DNA of 64,000 bases from Pardosa pseudoannulata (taxonomy: Eukaryota; Arthropoda; Arachnida; Araneae; Lycosidae), in contig JAGEOH010000223.1 of the NCBI GenBank assembly GCA_032207245.1, positions 1-64,000 on the forward strand, in the 5' to 3' direction. Numbering within the stretch: position 1 is the first letter of the stretch; the number at the start of each line of letters is the position of its first letter. Shown piece after piece: positions 32,425 to 47,137 of this stretch. The notes under the pieces are model-generated. The model saw only the letters and a list, made by a program, of their open reading frames with translations. It was not told the DNA's origin and ran no database searches. Both the position numbers and the translations under genes were made by a program.

Positions 32425-35400
32425 AATAAAAATAAAAAACAAACAAATGAAAAAAAAAAAATAATTCTAAAATAAAATGAAAAGTACAAAAAAAAAAAGG
32501 ATTTATAATTTATTAAAAAATCTTTAAAATCAACACACCCATTTAAGGAACTTAAGGATTCCTAAAAAATAACAAAATTAAGTACATAAAACAAAATTTT
32601 TATGAAAAAGCCCATGTATTAACTACCAAACTACTGTCACAGGATAAGGGTAATTATTTCCTGCATTGCAAACAAAGAATGTTTGTATGTATTCAACTTT
32701 CCCTCATCACAGATCATAGAAAACTATTAGTTTTTTTTTCTGAAATTAATGCAAAACCATACATTTTCACATGCAAGCATACAATCTTACAATGTGACCC
32801 AAACCTGTACAATGCATGGCTAAACCATATAAGTTGGCAGTAATGTAATTACAAAATACATAATGATGATACAATAATGAAATAACCTAAAAGCTTATAA
32901 GAGTTATTTTGGTTTGTATTTTTATTTGAAATCATAAGTATGAATAAATGAATTTTATTTTAAAGCAAGTTTACAGACATATTTCAAAGAAGAAAACACA
33001 ATTAAGTGTAATGCTTTGATCTGTTACAATTTAAAGGGTTAAAATCATACAAAATCGAAAAAAATTCTTCATATTTTTTAAAATATAAATGAGAAAAAAT
33101 TTATTTAATGTATGGTTATAAGGCACAACCACCACACATCAAATAGTTAACCAACATAATCTCACTAAAAAAAAAGAAAAGAAAAGACACTGGCATAAAG
33201 AATTTTCTGTTTTGTCACATGGTAAAGTCTATTTAAAGAAATCTATTTATGCAAGCAGTCCATGAGTTAAAAACATTTTCCCTATAGGTTAACAATGACC
33301 TAAACAAATCCAATATGGATGGCACTTAACCATCTTATGGTGCATCAACTCACTTTCCCTTCTTTAAATAAGGATGGTCCACTTTTCTTGTATCTGGAGC
33401 ACTGTCTTCAGAGACATTCTCTTCGGGTGACTCACTGCTTTCTAGAATTAGGAAATTATTATTATTTTTTTCTGGTCAAAATGAAATTATAGGAAAGTAC
33501 TTTAATAATAATAACATAATGCAAAACTGTCAAACCCAATAAATTTTAAAAAATAAGTGCTGAGGAACATCTAAAAATTAATAGATGAGAAAAACAATTT
33601 TAAAGTTAGCAACAAATGAAAACAAAGATTTACAAATGAATAAGAAACCTTAAAACTATTCAAAACTTAAAAAAAAAAAGCTATTATACAATTTTTAAAC
33701 ATTCTTTCCAAACATTACTGGTTTCTTATAACAAAAATTTTACTTAAATTTTCAAATTTAAATAAACTTTCAGATTTTTTAACTATTTAGAAGTTAGATT
33801 CAGCCTTCCATTAGAGTAGAAAAATTCAATTTTTTACTCTAATGGGAGGAAAATGAATAAAATTAATAAATTTTATCTAATGCATGGCCTATAAGGATGA
33901 TTACTAAGAACTTGCCTTTTAAAATTTGGTACCATATTATTAAAAATCAGAATATTCTTTTGTTCTACAAAAAAAAAATGTTTTTGTGTGAACAAATTCA
34001 TGTTTTATGTGCAAAATTTCTTGATTCAAAATAGAGCTTTTATTGTACAATAAAAATTAAGCAAGAATAAAATTAATACAAATTATATTGTTAAACAACA
34101 TGAGAATATGAAATATTTAAATAATTCACCAGATATACAATACAGAATTAATTGGGAATATCTTAATTTGAATGAGAGCAGATTAGATTTATAAGTTATG
34201 AATAAATTAAATATTTCAGGGATAGACCTCATAGTACTAAAAAAATAATTTAAAAATGTGAATACTATGGAGGTAATGTACATCCCATTTTCAGATAAAT
34301 TATGATGTTATAAATTAATATTGTCAAATTTATTCTCTACTATTGACTGGGAAAATTAAAATAAAAGAATAAAAAATGTTTGCTTTTATAAACAGTAATT
34401 ACTTGTTTGTTTACGAATTTAAAAAAAAATCTTAAAAAGGATTAGAGGGTGTTTTGTGAACTTTAAAGTAGTGATTTATACTATTTAAAATTTCAGTATA
34501 CCAAATTCCATCCAAATCTGTCATAAATTATAGATTTCTAAAAAGGATGAAGAAATTTTTTTTATCATTATTATTATGTAAATATAAACTAGCCACTGCA
34601 TGCCCAGCCTTATGACCAGGTATACATAACCAATGATTTGGTTTTGGTTTGGAGCACTACAATCTACTGTTTTACTTACAAGGACTAATGAGACCAGGAC
34701 CTACTACTTAAAGCCAATTGTTTATAGCTTTGAACAGCTACAAACATCCATGCCAGCAGCAAGATTCAAGCCTGCAAACTCCAGTACCGAAGGGCAGTGC
34801 TCTATCATTCAGCCATTAATCGGCACATAACCAATGATATCACTTATCCTTGTAATAAGACCTAAGCCATTTTGATTTCAGATATTTATAATTTTGATTC
34901 AGATAACTTATAAATTTTTGGGAAACATATGAAGATAAATTTTCATTTTCAGGATCCAAAACAAGACTAAATTTATTAAATCTTAAAAATTTAGGGATAT
35001 CCTATACAAATTTTTAAAAATGTATAACAGAAAAAACAGTTTAAAAATTTCAAACAAAAATTTATTTATAATCTTATTAAAAAGCATTTTAAACCATATT
35101 CTTTGTGCTAATTTATTTTCAGATAAATAATGATGTCCCAAAAATTGAACTGTAAGTATGCATTCCTTATTTTAATTTGAGATATATGAGCTAATTATCT
35201 AAGATCAACATCATGGTTCGTATACTTTTTTAATGGAAAAAATTAAGCACCATTAAAACTTTTTAAGCACCTCTTACCAGAAATATATCAGATAAAATAA
35301 TGGTATTACATTAGGTTCAACAAAAACATGAACAAAAGAGAGTGTGTATAAGTGAGAAATCATTGTATTTCACAGACACAGAAGTCAAAATTTTGGGGAA

Positions 35401-38400
35401 AAAGAGGGAAAAAAGGAGAAAAATGCAAAATAATGAGGTAGTTGAATAACTATTAAAAATTAATGTTCTGATTTACTTAATACAAAAACAAGTGCCTAAA
35501 TATGAAATATGAAAGTATCTAAATAACTTTTTATCAATATAAACAAGTACTTAAGTTTCCTAGCAAAAAAAAATTTAAAACAGATTCAAATCAGATGCTT
35601 CTTCAATTTGCCTAATTAAAAAAATAAATAAATTCACCAATACAGTTGAACTTTATTATATTAAACTTTGAGGAACCATATTGTTTGTTGGACTTAACTT
35701 TAGAAGAAACCTTAGAAGAAAGGTTCTTAAAGAACCTTTAAAAACCTTTTCTACTCTTTAATGTTAGATCTCAGAAAATTATAACTTGTATAAGATTTAC
35801 ATAAGATTACATATTATATAAGATTTACATATATAAGATTTATAAAAATATTATCTTTAATGATCTTAATTGACTAAAACCAAACAACTGATGGATCGCC
35901 TATTCGAATGACCAAAAATGTAGACAAATGCAAAACTAGTTATTGCTTACTATTTTAATGCTGAATTAATTTATAATGTTATATAGACGTAATACCAGTA
36001 TCAAAATAGTGTAAGGAATTTCTTTGTCTTATACAACGAAAAACATTTTCTTTCTTTGAGTAGGTGAACAAGATGTTATTAATTTCATGCACTTTGTATT
36101 TAAATCTAGACAGATATATTTAAATCTTTTCATAACTGCCAAAAAGTTTTATAAAAAATTAAGAAAAAAAACTTCGTTAATGACTGAAAAAAAGGATCCT
36201 TCTACCTCATTCCTAAGATTCACTATAAATGTATAAAATGGACATTCACCATTTATGGATAAATTAGCATGCAAACAAAAGGAAAATCATGAGATCAAAA
36301 TTTTCATTTGTTATAAGCTGGTTTGTTAAAATAGGGATTTCAACAGTACACCAATAATTTAAAAGTCATTTCAAATAGCAAAGTTTTTAAAATGCACTTC
36401 TAAACAAAACTTAAAAATTTTGTAACATTAAAAATTTTTTTTTAACTAGTTTGTAAAATTTTATTAATTTTTCTTAGATTGACTTATAATTAATGTTTAA
36501 AAAATACAGTATAAGCCAAATTTTTAATAAAAGTAGCAGACCCAGATGTTAAATATTAAAAGGAAAAAAATGAGGAAAATGAAGAAAGAAAAACGGGAAG
36601 TAAAAAACAATTTTAAAATATTTATTTGATTTACATAATGCAAAAACAAGTACCTAAGTATGAAATATACCAGAAGCTAAATACTTTTTACTAATATAAA
36701 GAATCACTCGAGTCTCCTAATCAAAAAATGTTGAAAACAGATTCAAATCAGAAGTTTCTCAAATATCCTAATTAAAAAATAATAATAATAATAATAATAA
36801 TATAAATGCGCATTTTAGATACCAAATTTTAAGAAGATTTCTATAAACAAATTTTTAATTTTGTGACTGCAGAATTTCTTAAATAGCAATAAAACCTATA
36901 CCTTAATAGTTTGGAAAGATACAATAATTATCATTAGATTTAATTTTAATCCATGTGTAAAAAATCATGATTTAAATGATATGCATTGTATAAGACTATT
37001 TTTTTTTAAGTGGACAGTTAAAAACATTTTTTTAAATAGTAATATTTCGGGACGATGATCGAATAGGATGTTTTTTTTTTTCGGTATCTGAGCCAGTGGG
37101 TTCAAATTCTACTTTAGACTAACAGATTTGTAACCATTTAGTTTGGTCTGAGAGCACTAGAGTTTACTTTTGTATCACCCGATGGCTATAGACATCAGAA
37201 TTTACTACTTAATTACTACGGCTGTGAACAAAGCATCGGGATTTGAACCCGTGGCAGCGTCCTACCGATTCAGTTATAGGGCTCATTTTTATCGGGACTG
37301 CCGATAAAAGTTATGATTTTTCGTCAACTTTAATGCACACGCAAAACGTAACAAAAGAAAAAAAAAAAAAGTGCAGATTTTTCAACAACAAACTTCCGTG
37401 CATATCCAAAATTTCGTAAGTTATTTGCAACAGCGTCATTTTCTCACAGGCACTGCCCATAGCAGAAAATTCAGTCAATAAGATAGAGTACCGTTTGAAA
37501 TAACTATAGGAGGGATTGGAATATCAATAATGTTACCACGATATTAAAAAAATACCTATATATAAAACAGTATTACGATCGGTTTACATGCACTTGAGTT
37601 CGGGAGATATCTATAAAGAAAGTACGCAGGTTGTTAAAACATACTTCTACCGTATGAGAGCCCATATTATGATCGCACTATTAACTATAATGGTCCATAA
37701 AAAAATGCTCATTTTCTGGAATCGAAATCCAGAAAACGGTTGTTTTTTTACCAAAAACATATAATTATGGCTTAGTTGTACTATTATAACTAGAACCACA
37801 AAAGTTTTATATATGCTTTATTTATACCGCGTCACACGGCTTTTTGACCTTTAAGCCTGTGTTGCGAGAATCAACTGATAACTTTCCTACTCTTTGTCAG
37901 AAAAAATTGTGGACGCGGCAAAGAGAAAAAGGATGAAAAAAAAAGACAGAAAACTTTCAGATTATCGTTAAAATTTATACATATGTGAGATAAAAAAATG
38001 GCTTCTTCATTTCTTTATTATTATTTTTTTTTAATTTCCGAAAAAATCTGTTTTTTAGAACAATCCCACAAAAAACATTCGGATCAGAATCATCCCTGAA
38101 TTCATAATTCGATATGTCAGTCCATTTTTAAGCGCACTGGCTCGGAGTAACGGTTTTTTTCCCCCTCTTGGGTTCAGAAATAGGCTAAACAGATTTCTCG
38201 GTACTACAATCGAAAAATTCAGGTCCCTTTTTGGTTTTGACACTTTGATCGTTATTTGCTAACTTTCAAACACCTGTACCGCCAATAAATAGCCTAAGAC
38301 TTTTTTTCCGAGGGGGGAAGGATGAATATCCCACAGAAGGAAAATGTTAGGAAAACAAAGATGTTATCAAAACATGGGAAAGACGATGTGTGTAATCCGT

Positions 38401-41400
38401 TCCACCATTACATAACTCCGTAAATGTTGAGAAGGAAAAAAGGAATAAAAGGAGTGAATGGTCCAAAGAAAAAAGGAATAAAAGGCGGGAATACCCGAAA
38501 AAAAAAGGAGGAATGCCGTAAAATAAGGAATAAAGGATAGATTTCTATAAAAAAGGAGCACTGCAGTGTCCGATTTCATTAACACTGAACGATTAATCCC
38601 GAGTGACCTTTTATGATTTTCATAAAAGATTTCGAAATATTCAAATAAAAACTGTCGGCAAGAAAAAAAAAATAAGGACTTTAGGGGAAAATTAAGCACT
38701 CTTTAAGCACTTTTTAAGGCCTTAAAAACGCGCTTTGAAATTAAGCAGTTTTTAAGCACTTTTAAGCACCGTACGAACCTTGAACATATTAATCATATGC
38801 TATTAAATGTGAAAATAAATTGCTTACCAGATTCAAAAGTCAATAGTTTTAAAAATTACCAACCTCAAAAATACTGAAATATTAATTTGAATTTTCAGGA
38901 GAAAAGTATAAAAAATATTAAGAATATATTACAAAGAAAATAAAAACCCAGCAACTCAAAAAATTTAGTTTTTGAGTTATGTACACACAGTCACAAAAAA
39001 ATAATCAATAATTTTATTTATGTAGCTAACAGACTGACCATAGCATACTTTGGTATCCAGTTGGATCACCTGAAAAATCATTGTTCAGTTTTGAGTTTAG
39101 TAATGACAGCCAGCCACAAGATATCACACTTTTTGAATTGATATATGAAAGAAAATCTGCTCCCATTGAATAAATCATGTGTTTTTATGTAAGACTTTTT
39201 TTATTGGATTATACATATTTTCATTCATAAATTTTAGTGCTAAAGCATCTGAAGGTTTAAACAAGGAAAAAACAGTAAGTCAGTTTTTTTTTTTAATTTG
39301 TCATGGTTCTTCTACACTTTTGTTATTGTTTGTACAGTAGCTAGTACTTGTATCTAAGTTCAGTTTTTAAAATTAAAATAATCATATCCAGTCACCAAAC
39401 TATATAATAGATAAAATATTTATTATAAAAAACTAATTTAAATTTCATAAAAACACATACCTTAAATTGAGACCATGGCAATTAGGAATAATTAAAAAAA
39501 AAAAAAGCTGCATCTTAAATCATTCAGCAGTTTTTACCTGATTCATGCATTGACACAATATATAAGTACAGTCAGTACTGGCTATATGGTCACCCGCTTA
39601 TATGGTCAGTTTTCTAAAGTCCCATCTAACTTAATAGGGAACATGTGTTAAAGCGCACCGCTTATACAGTCATTTTCTTTTTCTTGTTACCGGTTAGGGT
39701 TGTATTGTTCCTCATATATGGTCACTTTGCTTATATGGTCTGATTTTTTCTGGACAGCTGAGCTGACCATATAACCGATAGAGACTGTATATTATATAAA
39801 TGTATATGTCAACTTTTACTTTGATTCTCAACCCAAAGAATTTAATTATTAATTTATCTAACAAATTTTTTACACTACAACAAGTAAGCTGCTTTTATTC
39901 AATATACAAAATGAACTAGGTCAGATGATTAAAAAACAAAGAGGACATAAGTGCTTCCCAGTACTGGAGATTGTGAGTTTGAATATCCTTGAAGACATGG
40001 ATGTTTCTAATCATTCAGAGTTGGCAGTAGGTCCCAATGTAGCCCTTGTTTCATAAAAAAAATTACCATAACTTTCCAAATAAGCAAGCATAATAGAACA
40101 CACCACCTACTATATGGTCTACCAAATTTCTAAATACATTAAGAAAATATTTTTGAATTACACTCAACATAACTTTCAGTTATATTGAAATTAAGGTAAC
40201 AACCGGTGAGAGCTAGAGGTCATCGAGCCTCAGTTATCCTCTTAATCTCAAAATTATGAAATTCACTTGATTGCATTTCAACATTGAAATAAAGTAGGTT
40301 TTTAAATATAAATTGTTTAAAAACTGCATTCTTAGTCAAAATTTAACATTTTAATAAAAAGTTCAATTTTTAAAAATTTGTATGAACATTTTTAAATTTT
40401 AATATACTTACTTTAAATTGTTTTAGAAATTTATTAAAATATATTGCACAACATTGTTCATGAACTTATATATATTAAATTTTATACAATTTTTTACTAA
40501 GTTCATAGGGGTTTTCTTACTTAAAAAATGATGATATAATTGGTTGAAGTTTGAACCCCCCCCAAACTGAATCCTAGTTATCACCTTGAATGGAATAAAG
40601 ATTTGTTTACACCTAAACCAAGAAATCATTCTTATTGAATAATACATTATAAACTATAAAATATAAAAGAAAACAAGATTTTGCAAAATATATACAATTT
40701 AAAATAACTAAATTATTGAATTAAAAAATTAAGTATACTTTCTTACCATCAGAATTTTTGTTCAGTTGTGAAATATAACAAATAACAGCTAAATACCAAT
40801 GTTCATGTCTATTTATTGGGACGAAGATAAAATCTTTAGAAAATATGTCTACATTTTTCACCCATTTCTGGACATTTTTTTCAATTTGTGACCTTTAATA
40901 AAATAATTAAAACAATTATTGAAGCATGAAAAATAACAATTTAGCTTTCTAAAAAAATAGTTTCAAAACTGATAACTAGTTACTGAATGGTGCCATTAAA
41001 GTTTTAAAGCATACTTTTCTCAAAATTATTCTTAGTAAATTAGTTTTTAGTTTTTTAATACCAAAAATATATAATTTATTTTTTTAGTTTGTGCAATTTA
41101 TTGTGCAATTTAAATCTCCAAATAAATGGTTTATTACCAATATCAATTTCTACAATGATTTTATATAGGAACTAAAAAATCAACAAAAAAAATGCTTTAA
41201 AGGTATGTGTGTGTGTATATATACACATACATACATAAAGATAAACAAAATAGATAATTTCTTAAAAATATGCTGTAAAACACGCTAAAAATGAAAAATC
41301 AATTTCAGTTAAAACTGTAAATATTCCTTAATGAAAAAGAAACTACACTATTCAATTACTTTTAATAAATTTTATTGCAAATAACTTTTAAATAAAATTT

Positions 41401-44400
41401 ATTACACATCTCTATAACAAGTTAGTATATAAATGATCTTTAAAATGAAAATATTAATCAGGAATAATATCTACTAGTTAAAATAAATTAAGTTTGTATT
41501 ACAGCAAATTAGTGTGGATTATAAACATAAAAAGTTTTGTATGTGTGCATGCATTCCTCAATGGCTGAATCAATCTGCAGAAAGTTTTGTATGGTGATTC
41601 AAGTCAATCCTACAAAAGTTTTAGCCAGATCAATTTGTTCAAATTTATTTTAACATAAATTGAGTTGGGTGATTACATCTTGGCAGAATTTGAGACATTT
41701 TCTTTTTAATTACATGCTATAACAATGATCTATTAAGTAACTTAATTCATATGGCAGTGCTTAAATTTGGCTTTAAAATCTATAAATCTTGATATTTTTA
41801 TACTTGGGTTACTTTTTAGTGCTTTTAATTTCTTTTCTATTTTTATCTGACATATTTCATTTTTTTTTTAATTTTATTTTGCCGCATTGCAATACATACA
41901 TACAAATACACTGTCTACCAATAAGTATTTAGACACCTGTGATAGAAAAGAAAAACTAACTTTACAATTCTCCTGGATGCCTGTTGAAACTCCTAGCAAA
42001 TGAGGGCCATCAGTTGGGTGCAGTTCTGAATTTCTCTCGACACTTGTTGGTCTGTATCTCCCAGTTTCGTTGGTCTGCCAACTAGGGGCACATTCCGACA
42101 ATCACCATTCACCTTCCATTTTTTAATCACATAGGCCACTGTCGATTTTGGGTACTTCATATCGCTAGATATGTTCCTTAAGGATCGGCCACATTTGTGA
42201 TACCGATAATTATACCTTTCTCAAAATCAGAATGCCGTGGCACCTTGCATACGACTAATACTGATGCTGTTTCCTACACAATGTATACTGGCGAAGGCCA
42301 TGATGTAGCTCAGGACCGCAGATGTCGTCATTTGATAGGTGTCCAAATATGTATTGGTAGACAGTATATATTTTGTATACATGGGAAACAATATATGTTT
42401 GAAGAAAGAAATGTATTTCACATTTTATGTCCTGTAATTAATACATATTTTTTTTTCTAGGTATCTTTGTTCCCTTTAAACAATCTCGTCAAAAGTCTAA
42501 TTTTTGTTATGTTAGTGGAGTGCAAAGATTAAATGCCAAATAGAGCCCTTTCATTTTTTCAGTTTATATTTCTTAAGAATATTAAATAAATGTGTTATTC
42601 ATTTTATAAAAATAAGGGGGTTTATTTTTTTTTTCAAAAGTTTTTATATTGCTGGTATGTAATACAATCTAAAACCTAATTGAAATTATGAAATAATTAA
42701 AATCTTTGAGAACCTTAATTAAATCCAAACTGGGAACTAGATGTGAAGTGGATAACACACAGTTCATACAGGCTGTTGGACACAAAAATCAATTTCAGTC
42801 TTTATAAAGAGTACCAACACTTTACATACCTCTATAAAAGAGAAGATAATCAAGAACTTTTTAAAGGAGTCCTTAAATTTTGTTAAAAACCTCACTGAGA
42901 AAGAAAATTATGATTGACAGAAACCTACTCAGATCAGACATAGAACATGCATGTCAACATTCAGGGACTTTGTCCAAAGCAACAGCGTGATTTGAAATTT
43001 TAACATGCTAATTACAGATCATATTTAAGTACCTATCTTATTGGTTTCTAAATTATAATTTATATTTCTAAATTATAACTTAAAATACTTACACAGTAGT
43101 AAATTATAAAAGGTAATTTAAAATGTATGAGTAGCATTTTTTAGCTTTAACAAGTTATTTTTCAGAACAAAATTTCTTGTAGCAACATTGACCCTGATTA
43201 AAATATTTCCATTTTTCTATCATCAGGGATTCTAGAGTTGTCTACTCAAATTTAACCTAAATTCAGTTTGGTTTTTCCACACAGTACTGAAAACTCTTTA
43301 ACATGCAGAATATTGTGTTGAAAGAGTAATATTTAGCATTATATTTTGTAAAACTTTGTATTTATTTGCTGAATTGTAATCTTTCAGCTGTTCAAAACTT
43401 TTGTTATTTTCTGGAGCAATCTGAGGATTTTCCAGAGTTATGCATTTTTCTCATTTCACCAGAGAAACTCTAGAGAATCTGGAGTAGTTGGCATGTCCGA
43501 TATAAGTAAAAAATTTACTAAAAAAAGAAGTAAGAAAAGGATAAAAATGCAAGCAGAAGACCCTCAGGCTTGGCCTGCTGTTTCCAGAAATAACATTTGG
43601 GAACCTGGAGAACACTGCAACCAAGAATCTTTTTTACATGCCCCAGCCACCATTAATGAACACAGTGTATCACAATCTCAGTTATGAGCTGGACGCCTTT
43701 GCCAATTGAACTACTTCGGCTTGTTTTAGCATAAGATATAGGAAAGCAAAAATATCTACACATTTAATGTAAAACTTTTTTTCATATTTTTGTGTCAATA
43801 AAACTTTAACTCAAGTGTTAACCACAAGCAATGTTCTCTTAATAACTGCATACATAAAAGTACCCCTGAATGCCACTGCATAAAAGTGATCATTAAACAT
43901 TTGCACAGTGGCATTTAGAGTGGGCCTGTGTGAAGAAAAGAAATAGAATATAACTTAATTTAGTACTTGCTGGTTATTGCTTTGCAAACAACTTTGTGAA
44001 CCAAAAATTCTATAATACATATTTTTCAAGACTATTAGTAATAGCTTTTTGTCATACACACATACTCATGGACTTAAGGGCTAATATAATAATTGTTACT
44101 GCTCAAGGGGATGGTTAGATAAAAAACACTAACAAGGCCAGTCCAACCTACAACACCATAAAAACGTTCTGATGTTTGATAATTAAAAATTCTTCCACAG
44201 CAATTTTTCAACCTCTGAATAATTTTTTTAAAGAGTCAAGATAGTTTCATTTGTCAAAAAAAAAAAAAAAAAAAAAAAAAAAGTATAGATAGTTTCATGA
44301 AAAAAAAAAAAAAAAAAAAAAAACAGTCTATGGACTAATTTGGACACCGAAAACTCAATTCTGCATTCAGACTTTGGGCATGTTGCTCCATAGCTTCATG

Positions 44401-46919
44401 CTTCAAAAACAGAAAGGTACTTTAAAAAAAAAGCATAAGAAAAAGAAAAATGCATATTGATGGAGAGTATGAAAATGTTTTTTATTTTATTGTTTAGAGC
44501 ATTTAAGAATGGATAAAAACTTTTCGTAATATGAATTTGGCAAATCCTCTCAAATTGTGCCCAGGAAAGATGCCCCCCCCCTCCCCAAAAAAAAAAAACT
44601 ACAACTCTGGTCATATCACAGATGAAGACATGCTATTTAACATCATACCATAGCAGCCCACAAGCAACATTGCAAACAAATATTTATTACTGGTATATAG
44701 TGTTTGTAATAAACTATCATATTCAATTGATAATACGAAACATACAAGATTTATTTAAATTTTTTATTTCTACATTATCTACTATAGATATTCTAAAACT
44801 TTATTTGAAAGTCTTAATTAACCAAACAGAAGGCTGGCACGTTGTACAAATGGAAATAAATGGATCATTAACACTTCGTGACAGCAGGGCCGCCTTAAAT
44901 AGGTCCTTTAGGAGCCCATTAAAAAAAAAAAAAAATTATAAATATTTAGAGATAATTTCAAAAATAATACCCTATTACTCAATTCATCCCATAAAGTTAC
45001 ACTAATTGTTGTGACTTATGTTCTAAAAGAGTAATAATGCAAAAAAATTAATCATATTGCGAAACTTAAATTTAGTAAAACAAAATAACAACTTCAACTT
45101 CTAAACAAAAGTAACTTCTCAGAAATAAAAAATTCTGATGATAGAGGAGCTTTAAATATCTACTCACTAAAGAATACATTATAATTTAAAAATGTATTTA
45201 AAATTTTTACACATATTCACCATATATTCTTAATATTCATTCTAAACATTATTTTTAAGTCTTCAGTCATAAAAGTGAATTTTTTAAGTGTTTAGTTATG
45301 CTATTATATATAAAAGCTAGAATATGCTGACAAATTTACAACATATTACTTTACTGAAAATTACCAAAGCATATAAGTGGTCTCAACTCAGGTTCTGCAA
45401 ATTTTGGCAGGGCTGATCCCTATTGTTATCTGCAATAGGATTCAAAGTTTTGTTTAATAAGAAAAACCTTAAAATGAATGATTTCACAGCAAAAATTATA
45501 ACAATTGCTAAAGGCACTGATTTTGCCAAAAGGTGGAAATTTAAAAACTCTATATAATATTTGATTCATTGCAGATGATTTCTACATTTAGTAAACTATG
45601 TATTTATAAATGAAATTGGATATATTATCAAAAAATCTAGAATAAAGTACAGTTTTATACCCATCCTGGGAAAAGTTTTTATGAAAATGTGGACCTATAA
45701 GCAAAAAAAGAGAATCAGAAAGATTAAGTTGACGTCCTAAGTAAGATAGTTGATCAAATAAAGAACAAGATGAAGATATGAAAAGTTGGCAAAGGTTATA
45801 GAATAACAAACAGTAAAGACAGAAATTTATACTGTATATTTTCTAACTTTGGTGTCCATCAACTACAAAGTAATTGTTTATATTAATCAAATTCTTATGG
45901 GACATGATGCTTTAACCTAGTCAACAAGCTAAATTATTTCACAGTGCTGCTTTATGCTGGTGAGGTTTCAAAGAGGGTTCAGTGGAACTTGTACATGACT
46001 GTAGCATTGGTGATGATGTGAAAGAAAATTTTTTTTTTTAATTTTAAATTTTTAAACCAGTAAATATTGGAAATCTGAGCTTAGTTAAAACAGGGTTTAA
46101 AACAATTAAAAATGAAAAAATCAAAAATTTTACAATTAAGCATGAATTTATAGTTTTGTAATTTGCATAATACTTTTATATTGTTCTTAATGTCGGAAAT
46201 AGTCTCACTCTCCATTGCATTTTGCTTCTTGCGTATGTTTATAACATGTAAATATATTTTTGTACATTGATTGTATTGGTAATTTGTTAAATTTATTTTA
46301 TTTTACCATTTAGCAATGAACTTCCTTAATCAAAGGCATAGAAAACTTCAGTCACCTGAATTCAGTGTGTGAATAGTTACCTAAATTGCTTATGCAATTT
46401 AGGCATGACTATCTTGTTGGATTTAGGTTATTTATTTATGTTTTTTAATTTATTTTTTAGTGAATTGGGTCTCTATTGTAATTGATGTATACATTGTAAT
46501 GAATGTCGATTTTTGTGCTTGTGTGTTTTTTTTTCAGTTTGTACGTTTTTTTTGTGGGGGGGGGGGGGTGTATTTTGGGGTTTTCGGAGGAGGTGTTGGT
46601 GGGGTGGGGAGGGGCGGGGTGGCGGTGGAGGGGTGTATGGGGGGGGGGGGGGTTTGGGGGTTGTTGGGGGTGGTGTGGGTGGGGGGGGGTGGGGGGGGGG
46701 GGGTGGGGGGGGGGGGGGTTGTGGGGGGGGGGGTGTGGTGGGGTTGTGGGGTGTGGTTTGGTGTGGGGGGGTGGGGGGGGGGGGGGGGGGGGGGTGGGGG
46801 GGGGGGGGGGGGGGGGGGGGTGGGGGGGGGGGGGGGGGGTGGGGGGGGGGGGGGGGGGGGTGGGGGGGTGGGGGGGGTGGTGGGGGGGGTGAGGGGGGTG
46901 GTGGGGGGGGGGGGGGGGT

Positions 46920-46956
<37 letters not shown>

Positions 46957-47101
46957 GTGGGGGGTGGTGGGGGTGTGGGGGGTGGGGTGGGGTGGGGGGG
47001 GGGGGTGGGGGGGGTGGTGGGGGGGGGGGGGGTGGGGTGTGTGGTGGGGGTGGTGGGTGGGGGGGGGGGGGGGGGGGGGGGGTGGGGGGGGGGGGGGGGG
47101 T

Positions 47102-47137
<36 letters not shown>

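Larger units (their letters stand above)
33442..40746 (-). other. Protease intron 5, repeat-filled
   Basis: A 7.3-kb intron with a short hairpin (33807-33847), SINEs (34580-34826, 37047-37285, 39925-40060) and a possible long DNA element (35215-38783). It also holds a diverged 1.16-kb-spaced duplication, an (AAT)n tract near 36776 and a Tigger-like MITE. No coding sequence is seen. Confidence 0.6.

Noticed and set aside
32024..32489. Poly-Phe ORFs on the minus strand
   Set aside because: They are translations of the A-rich block only.
37238..37285. Functional tRNA gene on the minus strand
   Set aside because: Perfect B box, but there is no matching acceptor stem, and SINE body sequence follows.
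42828..42891. Candidate missing protease exon on the minus strand with acceptor TTTCTCAG and donor GTATGT
   Set aside because: In the phase demanded by exon 4 it hits TAA after seven codons. The open frame does not resemble the SENP segment.
44396..44420. KYLSVFEA on the minus strand, resembling the residues after FYLK
   Set aside because: Followed at once by a stop, and the acceptor position does not give the right phase.
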